A DNA stretch of 64,000 nt from Paenibacillus pectinilyticus (lineage in GTDB: Bacteria; Bacillota; Bacilli; Paenibacillales; NBRC-103111): assembly GCF_001700435.1 (NCBI RefSeq), contig NZ_LYPC01000014.1, positions 620,001-684,000 on the forward strand. The letters are read 5' to 3'. Shown here piece by piece: positions 52,634 to 62,787 of the stretch; position 1 is the first letter of the stretch; each line of letters begins with the position of its first letter. The position numbers and the translations under genes were made by a program. The notes under the pieces are model-generated. The model was given only the letters and a program-made list of their open reading frames with translations. It was not told the origin of the DNA and did not search any database.

Positions 52634-53745
52634 GAAGGAGCCTCTCTACAATCACTGTTATTTGTATCCTCATCTTGATGACCGGGTGTTGGGATCAAGA
52701 TCTCTTAAAGAATGCACGTTTACTTTATGGAGCTGGGTTCGATGTCGCGCCGAATGGAAAGCTGCTATCCACCTTGGTTATACGGGAAATGCCTGCCAGC
52801 GAACAACAAAGTCCTAAAAACGATATTATTTATTCGATCGGCAATACGACAATGGAAGCCCGCGATAAAGCAGATGATAAAATATCCCGTTTTCTTCGAG
52901 CTTACAGAAATCGGATTATTCTCATTGGAGAGGAGCAAGCCAAGCAAGATATTTATCCGATCCTCGATACGATTTACCGCGACCCCAAGAGCGCTTTGAA
53001 TGCGAGGATCGGAGTGACAAAAGGGCGGGCGACAGACCTACTATCCCTTGAGAAAGTAGGTAATGTCTTAATCGCGGAAGAAATTGATGAATTAATAAAG
53101 AGCAAAGAAATGACAACAAACGTTCCGAAAGTGACCGTAGAAACGATTTACCCTGTGATAATGGACTCTGGAGAAGACTTTGTTCTTCCATACCTTCTGG
53201 AAAAAGGGAAACGAGTAGACGCGGGACAAATCGCCATGTTTCATAATCGTCAATTTACAGGGGTACTGAACACCGCAGAATCTACCATGTTCTTATTGTT
53301 GAAAGGCGATAGAGGAAAAGTGGTGAGATTCACCCAAAAAATTAGTAACAGTCACCATGATGGTTATGATTTTATTACATTTAATGTAAATAAGACAAAG
53401 CGAAAGATGAAGATACGGATTCAGTCAGGTGATCAAATTACGGTCATGTTGGATTTAAAATGGAAGGTGAGTATCGTAGAATATCCGAAAAATCACATAG
53501 CGGATAAAGAAACGGTTGTTCAATTAAATCAAATCCTTTCTGAAGAGATGAATCGTTTGATTAACGAAACGATAAACAAAATGCAAATAGCCCACTGTGA
53601 TGGGTTGGGTATCGGCAGAAAACTCAGGGCGTTCTATCCTGAAATTTGGAAGAAACAGAAGGAAGACTGGGGGAGTAATTACCAGAAAGTACTTTTTGTT
53701 CCTAAGATTCAGGTCGAAATTACGAAGAAAGGAATTATCAATTAA
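52630..53745 (+). CDS. Ger(x)C-family germination lipoprotein, C subunit
   Basis: 371-aa lipoprotein: GTG start overlapping the B-subunit stop, signal with lipobox LMTGC (C20) followed by the family hallmark WDQDLLKNA, and a GerAC C-terminal domain. Completes a three-gene receptor; no D subunit is present. An AGGA-type site lies in the end of the B gene. Confidence 0.93.
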   Translation: MRRSLSTITVICILILMTGCWDQDLLKNARLLYGAGFDVAPNGKLLSTLVIREMPASEQQSPKNDIIYSIGNTTMEARDKADDKISRFLRAYRNRIILIGEEQAKQDIYPILDTIYRDPKSALNARIGVTKGRATDLLSLEKVGNVLIAEEIDELIKSKEMTTNVPKVTVETIYPVIMDSGEDFVLPYLLEKGKRVDAGQIAMFHNRQFTGVLNTAESTMFLLLKGDRGKVVRFTQKISNSHHDGYDFITFNVNKTKRKMKIRIQSGDQITVMLDLKWKVSIVEYPKNHIADKETVVQLNQILSEEMNRLINETINKMQIAHCDGLGIGRKLRAFYPEIWKKQKEDWGSNYQKVLFVPKIQVEITKKGIIN

Positions 53746-53794
53746 GATGAATAGGGCTGGTTTAGTGAAGTGAACAAGAGTAGTAACCAATATT

Positions 53795-53826
53795 AGCCTT
53801 ACGAGATAAGATCGTAGGGCTTTTTA
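53795..53826 (+). terminator. Terminator of the germination operon
   Basis: AGCCTTACGA-GATAAGA-TCGTAGGGCT stem with one wobble and a T5 tail. Confidence 0.85.
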
Positions 53827-53949
53827 TGTTCTTTACGAAGATGACCTCGATGTAGGGACAGCCTTTATCAATACTCGTTTTTTCATGCTCGCAACATCCG
53901 CCGCAGCGGGAGATTACAAATGCTTGTTTTTTTTATGCGCTCAGTTCGC

Positions 53950-53972
53950 TATACTAATTGTAAACGTTATCA
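53950..53972. promoter_or_regulatory. Promoter -10 and perfect cre box for the sugar-sensor operon
   Basis: TATACT at 53950-53955 is a likely -10; the -35 is unclear. TGTAAACGTTATCA at 53959-53972 fits the CcpA consensus TGWAANCGNTNWCA at every position and would cover the transcription start, so repression in rich sugar is expected. Confidence 0.75.
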
Positions 53973-53989
53973 TAGAATGGGTGGAGTGA

Positions 53990-55294
53990 ATGAAGCTTCG
54001 TTTAATGGTGATCAGTGTTGCGATGTCTCTGTTATTTACAGCTTGTCAGAAGCAGTCTACACTCGTTGTTCCGATTAGCCAGCCCAAACAACAGACGCTG
54101 GTCTGGATTCATCATTTTGATGAGGAAGGCGCTCGCAAATGGCTGGAATTGGGGACACAGTTATTTACGAAGAAGCATCCCTCTTATACGTTTACACTTA
54201 CAGGTGTGGATGGAGGGAATTATATGAGCTTGCTGCGAACGCGAGCTATTTCTAACAATATGCCGGATATGTATATGATCGATAACTTGGAAAGCGCGCA
54301 GGACTTAATTCGTACTGGTTATGCCTTGGATCTTACCCATCAGCCGTTTCTATCGCAAATCGATGAGCGATTCTTGAGCGGAGTGAAATCAGCCGATGGT
54401 CAGATTTGGGCGCTGCCGATTGATGTCAACGGCGCAGGTGTTATTTACAATAAAGATGCTTTTGCCAAGGCAGGAATTCAGCATCCGCCAACGACATGGG
54501 CTCAATTTATAGAAGACTGTGCAGCTTTGCGGAAGGTTGGCATTGTGCCCATTGCTGCTGGCTACAAGGATAGCTGGACGATTCTTTGGGATATAGCGGC
54601 GGATTTACTTGCCAATCAGCATGCGGCTGCGCGCAACTGGATGGCAGATATCGAAGCAGGCCGAACGTCTTTTGCGGAAGACGGGATTCATTTTAAGGAT
54701 ATTCTCAAACGGTTTGGCGAACGGTTAACCTATGTCAACGCAGAACCATTTGAGACGGACTGGATTCAGGCGCAGTTGCTGCTAGCACAGGGGAAAGCGG
54801 GGATGATTATTAATGGCACGTGGACGGTAGATGGTGTGAAATCCAAAAATCCAGCCAGTAATCTTGGTTTGTTCGCATTTCCTTATTCGAATGACCCAGA
54901 TGATGCGAAGTTCGGTTTGAAATCGACCGGGGGAATTGTCATCAATGCCAAATCACCTAATAAAGAAGCGGCACTGCAAGTATTAGAACTGTTTGCTTCG
55001 AAAGAAGTAGGAACCATTTTTCAGACGAATAAAAAGGCGCTTTCTGTTATTAAGGGTTTACCCAATGATTTCGATCCGACCTATGTCGAATTGAACGATA
55101 CGTATATTCAAACGGGAAAAACCTATGATTGGTCCCGTTTACCTACTGATTTCTTGAACCAAGATCTGCAGAAGGTGTTCATTAATGCCCTTACGAAATT
55201 CGTTCTGGACCCTAATCATAATGTTAACCTGTGTATCAAGGAACTTGATCAAGCCTTCGATCGGATTCGTAAACCAATCAATGACAGTCGATGA
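53990..55294 (+). CDS. Sugar-binding lipoprotein of a sensor operon
   Basis: 434-aa family 1 extracellular binding protein with lipobox LFTAC (C19), beginning LVWIHHFDEEGARKWLELG and containing the family signature ALPIDVNGAGVIYNKDAF near 140. No permease adjoins it; the next gene, 13 bases on, is a histidine kinase. It therefore probably hands its bound sugar to the sensor rather than to a transporter, as in XylFII-LytS-type systems. Preceded by a perfect cre box. Confidence 0.85.
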   Translation: MKLRLMVISVAMSLLFTACQKQSTLVVPISQPKQQTLVWIHHFDEEGARKWLELGTQLFTKKHPSYTFTLTGVDGGNYMSLLRTRAISNNMPDMYMIDNLESAQDLIRTGYALDLTHQPFLSQIDERFLSGVKSADGQIWALPIDVNGAGVIYNKDAFAKAGIQHPPTTWAQFIEDCAALRKVGIVPIAAGYKDSWTILWDIAADLLANQHAAARNWMADIEAGRTSFAEDGIHFKDILKRFGERLTYVNAEPFETDWIQAQLLLAQGKAGMIINGTWTVDGVKSKNPASNLGLFAFPYSNDPDDAKFGLKSTGGIVINAKSPNKEAALQVLELFASKEVGTIFQTNKKALSVIKGLPNDFDPTYVELNDTYIQTGKTYDWSRLPTDFLNQDLQKVFINALTKFVLDPNHNVNLCIKELDQAFDRIRKPINDSR

Positions 55295-55307
55295 GGAGCG
55301 TTGACAC

Positions 55308-57146
55308 ATGGCAGCTACTCGGTGGAATCTAACAGATCGAATAAAAGATTTTCGCTTCCGGACCAAAATATTTCTGTCTAATATGATTCTCATTTTGTTT
55401 ATTTCAACGGCAATAGGCGGAGTTGCGATCTATGCTTCTACCACTTTTATCGAGTCCAATACGAGAGATTTATCGATGCAGGTCATTCATCAGGTTTCCG
55501 ATAATATTGAAAACCGAGCGAAGGAGATATTCACCTCTTCTGTTTATGTACTAAGTGACAGCAACATCCGTCAAATTGTAGCGGAGCAAGAGGAACAGGT
55601 CACTGCGGCTAATTATCCCGCATATCGCAGTCGCATGGAGTTCCTATTAGCTCAATATGGCAATGGCAATCCCTACCTGAATGCCATTATGATTCAAACA
55701 GCCAAGGGGCAGGTCTATTGGTGGGAGAATAAGAAGGGATTGGATCATACACTAAATCAGGATGATATTGCGCAGCTGACACGAAGTGGTGCGGCGTATT
55801 TAACACAGCATGGACTGGATATGGGCTGGTCTCCATCTTTGAGGAAGAGAAATGAAGTGCTGCTTGTCAGAGATTTTGTAGATCTGAGTCAAATTGACCG
55901 TAACTTAGGAACCATTGTGTTCAGTATCGATTCCGACTATTTCCTTTCTCTTGGACGTGGAAGCTCGCTCATTACATCTAACAATGTTGCCATATTGAAT
56001 CCATTTAATGAATTGCTGGCAGGTGGCGGTGATTCGGGTACAGACAAATTAATCCTAAAAAGTGCAGACTACGTACTGGGTGAACAGGATTCATCGATGG
56101 CAACAGTCGAGAACGCCGGAACGGGCAAGCATTTATTCGTACAAGAGCGAACCCCGACATTGGGCTGGCGAGTTTTATGCTTTATTCCGATGTCGATCTT
56201 GCTATCGGATACACGTGTTTTGATCTTAGTTATCGTGCTCGTATCTTTTGTCGCAGTTCTTATCTCTACCGGGGTTGCTGTACAGCTGTCCAAATCGTCG
56301 ACACGCAATATCAAAATTTTGGAACAGACAATGCGAAGGGTTGAGGATGGCAATTTTGACGTGAGGATTGTCCCGTTAGGTAAAGATGAAATCGGTATAT
56401 TATCGGTGCGCTTTAATTTTATGCTTGCACGGATTAATGAGCTAATTAACACGGTGTATAAAGAACAGATTGCTAAACAGCAAGCAGAGTTTACCGTTCT
56501 GATGAGCCAGATTAATCCTCATTTTTTATATAACACGCTAGGTACAGTGAAATGGTATGCCCGCATGAATCAACAATTAGAAATTGAACGCATGGTCACT
56601 TCGGTGATCGATTTGCTTAAGTCCTCTGTTCGTCGTGTTGGTGAGTTCCATAGTCTGGAGCAAGAAATTAGCCAATTAAAGAATTATATTTATATACAAA
56701 AGATCGGGTATGGAGAGGCTTTTCAGGTGGATTACGAAGTGGAGGAGCAATGGCTCGATAGCGAGGTGCCCTATTTTATTTTGCAGCCGCTGGTTGAAAA
56801 TGCGATCCTTCACGGAATCGAAATGTCCAAAGGCAATGGACGCATTCGTGTTGCCGCGAGTATGGTGGACAACCAGCTTCTCCTTACGATTGAGGACAAT
56901 GGGACGGGGATGACCGAGGAACAAGCTGCTAATTTATTGATTACTGTGACCAGAAAAGAATCTGTTCCAGGTGTAACGAGTATAGGTATTCACAATGTAA
57001 ATGAACGAATTCAGCTCTATTATGGGCAAAATTACGGACTGAGCTACGAAAGTGTTCTCGGCGTGGGAACGAAAGCAATCGTTCGGATTCCGCACCGCAA
57101 GTATCGTCAAAGGAGGAACGAGCATGTTGAACGCTATGATCGTTGA
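55308..57146 (+). CDS. YesM-family sensor histidine kinase
   Basis: 612 aa: helix 1 about 23-45, extracytoplasmic dCache-like sensor 46-300, helix 2 about 305-325 (LILVIVLVSFVAVLISTGVAV), HAMP, His_kinase box QINPHFLYNTL (H near 404) and HATPase (QPLVENAILHGIEM, DNGTGMTEE). Co-transcribed with the binding lipoprotein and overlapping the regulator gene by 23 bases. Confidence 0.94.
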   Translation: MAATRWNLTDRIKDFRFRTKIFLSNMILILFISTAIGGVAIYASTTFIESNTRDLSMQVIHQVSDNIENRAKEIFTSSVYVLSDSNIRQIVAEQEEQVTAANYPAYRSRMEFLLAQYGNGNPYLNAIMIQTAKGQVYWWENKKGLDHTLNQDDIAQLTRSGAAYLTQHGLDMGWSPSLRKRNEVLLVRDFVDLSQIDRNLGTIVFSIDSDYFLSLGRGSSLITSNNVAILNPFNELLAGGGDSGTDKLILKSADYVLGEQDSSMATVENAGTGKHLFVQERTPTLGWRVLCFIPMSILLSDTRVLILVIVLVSFVAVLISTGVAVQLSKSSTRNIKILEQTMRRVEDGNFDVRIVPLGKDEIGILSVRFNFMLARINELINTVYKEQIAKQQAEFTVLMSQINPHFLYNTLGTVKWYARMNQQLEIERMVTSVIDLLKSSVRRVGEFHSLEQEISQLKNYIYIQKIGYGEAFQVDYEVEEQWLDSEVPYFILQPLVENAILHGIEMSKGNGRIRVAASMVDNQLLLTIEDNGTGMTEEQAANLLITVTRKESVPGVTSIGIHNVNERIQLYYGQNYGLSYESVLGVGTKAIVRIPHRKYRQRRNEHVERYDR

Positions 57147-58671
57147 AGATAATGCGATATATCGATATGCGATTACATCTATTCTACGCTGGGAGGATTA
57201 TGGTTTTCAAATCGTATGCGAAGCACTGAATGGCGTGCACGCACTTGATTTAATGCAGCATCAGCATGTCGATCTGATTATCACCGATATATCGATGCCA
57301 GAGATGAACGGAATTGAATTGATCCAACAGGTAAAACGTAAGAACGCGTCAATCAAAATTGTGGCGCTAAGCTCGTACGATGATTTCCGATTCGTCAAGG
57401 AGGCATTGAAGCTAGGGGCGGAGGACTATTTATTAAAACATGATCTCCAGCCAGAAAATCTTCAACAAATTTTAGAGCTGATGAAGGTCAAAATTGATGC
57501 GGATCATGAATTCCAGAAACAGGGCAGTATTCGGGAAGCGAACTTGCAAGAGATGCGGTGTCTGTTAGGTCGTAAACTTTTGCTTAATGAGATAAAGACA
57601 GTCAAGGAAATGGAAGATCATGCGATTGCCGTCCAGTTCCCTTTTGGCGGTGATCCCATTGTCGCGATGCTATTCGACGGTTATTACAATCACTCAGCCA
57701 ATCTGCCATCTATCGAAGTGGAGCATGATCTTATCTCCATGGCGATTCCGATGACGAATCAAAGGACCGTGGTCATGACGTCTTTTACTCATGAAAAGAG
57801 TGAGCGAGCATGCATCGAGGAAGCATTACGTCAGGCTTCATTTGCGGTTAACCGTAGTAGCAAGGAGAACGGCACTTTGACAGTTGGCGTTAGTGCAGTC
57901 GGATATGGTTTAAAGGAGTGGTCGATGGTATACCGACAGGCTGAGAGCGCTCTTGAGCAAAAGGTATATGAAGGATCGGGACAAATCTATGCGTATTCAG
58001 CAAAAAGTGTGCAGGATAGGGTATCTATTCAAAGTAATTTTTCGATACAACCGCTTGCTGTTGCACTGAAAAGTGGTCAATTGACAGAAGCTGAGGCTCA
58101 AATTGAACTTTTATTCCAATATCTGCAGCAAAGGAAGCCCTCACTTTCTGAATTAAGAGGTCACCTGACAGAAGTTGCCATACTAATGAAAACGATAGGT
58201 CTCGAGCGAAGCCAGTTCTCGGATAACATGGAACACATCATGAAACAAATCATTCAAGACAGCGAGGAGCTTCCAGCGCTAGTTAAAATGAAACACCTTC
58301 TATTGGAGTTGCAACGTGGTATCTTAGAGCCTCGTACCTGGGAGAAAACAAAGATCCGAAAGGAAATTCAAGCAGCTATTTCCTATATAGAAGAGCATTG
58401 TACGGAAGATATTACGCTAGCCCAACTGGCGGAGGTACTCCATCTTAGTGGCAACTATTTATCAAATTTATTTAAAAGTGAGACAGGCATGCGCATTGTG
58501 GAGTATATGAATCGATGTCGGATTCACAAGGCCAAGCATCTGCTGAGGGATCCCTCACTGAAGGTATATGAAGTCGCAGAAAAAACAGGATTTCAAGAAG
58601 CTTCTTATTTTTGCAAAGTGTTTAAAGAGCTTGAAGGGAAAACAGTCAGAGAATTTAGAAGCGAGAAATAA
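57124..58671 (+). CDS. YesN-family response regulator, REC plus AraC output
   Basis: 515 aa: receiver with D55 (IITDISMPEMNG), a central linker with a diverged region (TLTVGVSAVGYG) and a C-terminal AraC double helix-turn-helix (about 415-512, ITLAQLAEVLHLSGNYLSNLFK and VYEVAEKTGFQEASYFCKVFK). Start at ATG 57124 after AAAGGAGG, inside the kinase gene. Its probable target is the GH35/transporter operon at 58.9 kb. Confidence 0.94.
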   Translation: MLNAMIVEDNAIYRYAITSILRWEDYGFQIVCEALNGVHALDLMQHQHVDLIITDISMPEMNGIELIQQVKRKNASIKIVALSSYDDFRFVKEALKLGAEDYLLKHDLQPENLQQILELMKVKIDADHEFQKQGSIREANLQEMRCLLGRKLLLNEIKTVKEMEDHAIAVQFPFGGDPIVAMLFDGYYNHSANLPSIEVEHDLISMAIPMTNQRTVVMTSFTHEKSERACIEEALRQASFAVNRSSKENGTLTVGVSAVGYGLKEWSMVYRQAESALEQKVYEGSGQIYAYSAKSVQDRVSIQSNFSIQPLAVALKSGQLTEAEAQIELLFQYLQQRKPSLSELRGHLTEVAILMKTIGLERSQFSDNMEHIMKQIIQDSEELPALVKMKHLLLELQRGILEPRTWEKTKIRKEIQAAISYIEEHCTEDITLAQLAEVLHLSGNYLSNLFKSETGMRIVEYMNRCRIHKAKHLLRDPSLKVYEVAEKTGFQEASYFCKVFKELEGKTVREFRSEK

Positions 58672-58752
58672 GAAAAGTGATAGCTCTGATTCCAAATGAG
58701 AAGATAATTCTGTGGTTTGTATAAGAAATCTGTGAAATATGGAAGGAAAGAT

Positions 58753-58785
58753 GCCGTGAATTCGAGTAGGATTCACGGTTTTTTG
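58753..58785 (+). terminator. Terminator after the YesN-like regulator
   Basis: CCGTGAAT / ATTCACGG stem followed by six T residues. Confidence 0.85.
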
Positions 58786-58842
58786 TTATGCTCGTCATCT
58801 GTAAATGTCTAAGTTTTGTTATATATTTTAATGTTTCGTTCA

Positions 58843-58858
58843 ATGTAAGCGCATCCAA
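58843..58858. promoter_or_regulatory. cre-like box upstream of the GH35 operon
   Basis: ATGTAAGCGCATCCAA has one mismatch to WTGNNARCGNWWWCAW. It lies upstream of a TATACT candidate -10 near 58866 and could be a CcpA site. Confidence 0.45.
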
Positions 58859-58960
58859 TAAATCATATACTAATATCAATGAGACAACAGTTACACCTTC
58901 CTAGTGAATGAAATGGGTTTCATACATAGACATGTGCATGTAGATAAAGGAGGAAAAGAC

Positions 58961-61747
58961 TTGCAATTATCGACAAGTAAAGAAGCAAACGTTCAATTAT
59001 CACCTGAGGCGCTGCGTATACAAGGAGAATCGAAAATCATTCTGTGCGCTTCCCTATTTTACTTTCGTCTTCCTCGTGGACTATGGAAAGAGAGATTGCA
59101 GCAGGTAAAAGCATTCGGCTACAATGCCATCGATGTTTATTTTCCTTGGAATCACCATGAGATCGAGGAGGGCGTGTGGGATTTTACGGGTGAGAAAGAT
59201 GTGGCGCATTTTCTGCAGGAAGCATCCGAAACGGGAGTATGGGTGATTGCGAGACCAGGCCCTTATATTTGCTCCGAGTGGGATGGTGGTGCTTTACCGG
59301 CCTACTTATTCGTCAAGGAGAACATGCGATTGCGAGACAATGATCCGTCTTACTTGCAGCATGTGGCCAGATGGTATGGTCAGATCCTGCCGATCATTCA
59401 GTCGTATGAGGAAGGAAAGGGAGGCTCTGTCATCGCGGTTCAACTGGAAAACGAGCTCGACTACTATCCTTGCTCAGATCCCCAAGGCTATATAGCTGCA
59501 TTGAGAGAGATGGCTATGGAGCATGGAATAGGCGTTCCATTGATCGCCTGTGCAGGTCAAGGAGGTTTGCTTGAGGCAACAGGATTTGCTGAAGGCGTCG
59601 TGCCGACTTGTAACTTTTATCCGAATGACCGGGATCCTGCCTTTGAGGAGAAGGTTCTTTGCTACAGAGGAGAATTAGAACGGCGTGGTTATCCATTACT
59701 TGTCACGGAAACGAATCGTTCACACTTCTTGCTGCGAAGATTGTTATCAGCGGGAGCAAAGCTGCTCGGTCCTTATTTGCAAGCTTCAGGGACGAATTTT
59801 GGTTTCACGAATGCAGCGAATAACTGGGGAGATCCTGTTGCCTTCCTCACATCTGACTACGATTTCCATGGCATGATAACGCCAGAGGGACATATTCGGG
59901 AAGAAGCGTATGAAGGGAGATTGCTGCATAACGTTATCCAAACGTATGGAAGCACTTTGGCGGAAGCAACACCTGTTTCCAGCGCGACTGGTCCCTTTCG
60001 ACTGGCATTAAAACAAGGCGGAGAGCTCGTATTCCTAGTGAATGTTCATGATCATGATGAATGCGTTTATATCGAAAATGGAAGGGAACAAGTTCCGACT
60101 CATACTACGCTCACTGCTGTTGCGGGACATTGCCCGATATTGCCACTTCAGGTTCCCTTACAGACATGGGGCATACCTGTGAATGGATTCCTGGATTATG
60201 CAACCGCCGAGCTCTTGCAAGTAAAGCAGTTATCAGATCGGACATTGTTCGTGTTTCATACCGATGGAGTAGGCGAAATCAGGTTCTCTTCGGACGCTGC
60301 TTTACAAATGGAAGTCGGTACCATGCAGGGTCATCAAGAAACCGATGATCAAGCTATCCTAATCTTTCAAGGTACTGAAATAGAAAAGAGAGCTAAGGTT
60401 CAACTCACTGATGATAATCTTATCGAAATCATCGGTATAAGCCGTGCAAGCGCTTTGCTTTTTGAAGGCATAGATGAGGTAGGCAATCTGAGCTTTGGCA
60501 CACCACGGACGGCATCACAAGAAAGCCAAGTAGTTGATATCACTTGGAAGGCAAGTCAAGTGAATCCGGCGCTGTCCCTTGCTGATAACGAGATGAGTCT
60601 AGGAGAAGCGGCTAGCTATCTGGAAATGAATGGTGTGTACCGCGGTTTTGCTTGGTACAAAGCACAATTGGCTCACTCGCCAGCAGCTAACTATCAGGGT
60701 TTTATCGTCCAGCAGGCATGTGATATCGTCTCCCTCTATGCGGGTGAAACGTATCTAGGTACGGTAACGCCAGGTGGAGCAAGTCAATGGATACCGACTA
60801 CTAGCAGCGTCTCACTGGATTCAGAACTTACTGCTCGTGTGGAAATATGGGGGCATACCAATTTCCATGACACTAATCTGCCTGCTCTGCATCTGAACAG
60901 TCTGAAAGGACTGACAGGTATTGTAGGGGTCACCTCGCAGCGTGATCTGAACCAAAATTGGCGATTCAAACTTATGCAGCAAGCGGATGATAAGGAGGAA
61001 TACGCAAATACGAGCTTGGATGATCAGGAGTGGCCCATTGTAAGTATTGGTGGATGGTTATCTGCGGAACAGCCGGCACATCAGTGCTACCGTAAGAGAG
61101 TGAAACTGTCTGAAGAAGCAGATAGCTGGATCCTATATACGCCGGGCAATTTCACGTATGCCTATGCTTTTGTAAATGGTCATTCACTCGGTCAAATCAA
61201 CCCGAACAATCCTTATCTGGATCTTACGCCTCATGTTAAAGCGGGAGAAAGCGCATTGTTAACTGTCTTTTTGGATAAAACCTATGTCGCGCTAAGTGGG
61301 CAAATCACCCTTTATGAGGGTATTTCAGCCACACGCTGGACGTTATCGGCTTGCCAGGAACAAGGCTTGCTGCAGCATGCCCAAACATCAAAGTTGTCCA
61401 GTCGAGCTATAGATGGAGGCATCACGCTGAAGTCTGGTGCAGTCTCTTGGCTTTATGGAGAGCTCAAGGACGATAATCAAGGATTAGGTTGGCGTGTGTA
61501 TGCCAAAGGCAAAGATATGAAGCTGACTGTATTCTTTAACGGCCATTTGGTGGGCAGATTATGGACAGCAGGCGGGGCGAACAGACCTATCTTCCGTGGC
61601 GGCAGTGATGATTCCTTTTATTTACCAGGACCGTGGTTTCATGAACAAGAAGAGGGCAATGAACTTATGATTTTACTAGAAGCTGTAGCGAACGACGATG
61701 ATGCTGTACTAGAGCCATTACAATTCGTACCCGTCTCCGCCAGTTAA
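58961..61747 (+). CDS. GH35 family beta-galactosidase
   Basis: 928-aa cytoplasmic glycosidase releasing terminal beta-galactose. TIM barrel about 15-330: FYFRLPRGLWKERLQQVKAFG, RPGPYICSEWDGGALP, acid/base E165 in QLENE, nucleophile candidate E250 in LLVTETNRSH. Beta-sandwich domains follow, the last two being galactose-binding jelly rolls (YKAQLAHSP, GQINPNNPYLDLTP). The start is called at TTG 58961, 7 bases after an AAAGGAGG site; the GTG 58904 and ATG 58913 upstream have none. First gene of an operon with two permeases and a binding protein. Confidence 0.9.
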   Translation: MQLSTSKEANVQLSPEALRIQGESKIILCASLFYFRLPRGLWKERLQQVKAFGYNAIDVYFPWNHHEIEEGVWDFTGEKDVAHFLQEASETGVWVIARPGPYICSEWDGGALPAYLFVKENMRLRDNDPSYLQHVARWYGQILPIIQSYEEGKGGSVIAVQLENELDYYPCSDPQGYIAALREMAMEHGIGVPLIACAGQGGLLEATGFAEGVVPTCNFYPNDRDPAFEEKVLCYRGELERRGYPLLVTETNRSHFLLRRLLSAGAKLLGPYLQASGTNFGFTNAANNWGDPVAFLTSDYDFHGMITPEGHIREEAYEGRLLHNVIQTYGSTLAEATPVSSATGPFRLALKQGGELVFLVNVHDHDECVYIENGREQVPTHTTLTAVAGHCPILPLQVPLQTWGIPVNGFLDYATAELLQVKQLSDRTLFVFHTDGVGEIRFSSDAALQMEVGTMQGHQETDDQAILIFQGTEIEKRAKVQLTDDNLIEIIGISRASALLFEGIDEVGNLSFGTPRTASQESQVVDITWKASQVNPALSLADNEMSLGEAASYLEMNGVYRGFAWYKAQLAHSPAANYQGFIVQQACDIVSLYAGETYLGTVTPGGASQWIPTTSSVSLDSELTARVEIWGHTNFHDTNLPALHLNSLKGLTGIVGVTSQRDLNQNWRFKLMQQADDKEEYANTSLDDQEWPIVSIGGWLSAEQPAHQCYRKRVKLSEEADSWILYTPGNFTYAYAFVNGHSLGQINPNNPYLDLTPHVKAGESALLTVFLDKTYVALSGQITLYEGISATRWTLSACQEQGLLQHAQTSKLSSRAIDGGITLKSGAVSWLYGELKDDNQGLGWRVYAKGKDMKLTVFFNGHLVGRLWTAGGANRPIFRGGSDDSFYLPGPWFHEQEEGNELMILLEAVANDDDAVLEPLQFVPVSAS

Positions 61748-61765
61748 TTTGAAAGGAGTTTGCGT

Positions 61766-62740
61766 ATGAAAACTGCCACCTCAACGAAGCAAATCGATGT
61801 TGTTTCACCGGCCGTCAGAAAGCGAGTAGCACCGTTTCGAAAATTGTGGTCATTTCGCACCTTATTGCTCATGTGTGCTCCTGCTGTGCTATTTTTCTTA
61901 CTAATGTCGTATCTCCCGATGCCAGGGCTATATCTCGCTTTTATCAACTATAACTACTCGGCAGGTATCTTCGGGAGTGCCTTTGTTGGATTTGATAACT
62001 TCAAATTTTTAGTATCTTCAGGTGCGCTGTTGAAACTAACGACCAATACCATTCTCTATAATTTAGCTTTTATTTTAATAGGCAATACCCTTCAGATCGG
62101 CATAGCTATTCTACTCAATGAGCTCCGTAAAAAGTGGTTTAAGAAAATTACGCAATCGCTTATGTTTCTGCCATTTTTCATCTCATTCGTGCTGGTTGGC
62201 CTCATTGCGTATAACATCCTCAGCTACGATTTCGGTTTGCTGAACGGCATTCTAAAATCGATTGGTTGGGATCCCGTTAAAACCTATTCAAACCCAAGTA
62301 TTTGGCCTTTCATCATTGTGATCACCTACTTGTGGCAGTCTACCGGCTACGGCTCGATCGTCTATTTCGCTGCCATTATGGGGTTAGACTCCGAGATCGT
62401 GGAAGCGGCAGAGATTGATGGTGCCAACGCTTTACAGCGTATTCGCTACATTGTTCTGCCTTGGCTTAAGCCGACTTTCATTATTTTGCTTCTGTTCTCA
62501 ATGGGAGGCATTCTCCGTGGGAATTTCGGATTGTTCTATAACTTAGTTGGAGCCAATAATACGGCACTCTTCGATTCAACTGATATTATCGAGACGTTCG
62601 TATTCCGCTCTTTAATGAACAACTTTAATTTCTCTTTAGGAAGCGCTGTCAGTTTATATCAATCTGTTTTCGGATTCTTCATTGTCATAACAGCGAACTG
62701 GCTGGTTAAGAAGGCTTCGCCTGAGAATACCTTATTTTAA
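61766..62740 (+). CDS. Sugar ABC transporter permease (LplB-like)
   Basis: 324-aa permease, six helices after a 35-residue cytosolic tail, EAA loop EAAEIDGANALQRIRYIVLP near 213-232. ATG 61766 is 7 bases from AAAGGAG; TTG 61760 is too close. It begins 18 bases after the GH35 gene, so the imported galactoside feeds that enzyme. Confidence 0.94.
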   Translation: MKTATSTKQIDVVSPAVRKRVAPFRKLWSFRTLLLMCAPAVLFFLLMSYLPMPGLYLAFINYNYSAGIFGSAFVGFDNFKFLVSSGALLKLTTNTILYNLAFILIGNTLQIGIAILLNELRKKWFKKITQSLMFLPFFISFVLVGLIAYNILSYDFGLLNGILKSIGWDPVKTYSNPSIWPFIIVITYLWQSTGYGSIVYFAAIMGLDSEIVEAAEIDGANALQRIRYIVLPWLKPTFIILLLFSMGGILRGNFGLFYNLVGANNTALFDSTDIIETFVFRSLMNNFNFSLGSAVSLYQSVFGFFIVITANWLVKKASPENTLF

Positions 62741-62787
62741 AAGAAATCTTGCATATTCAATCATGAATAGCTGAGGAGGGACATCCC

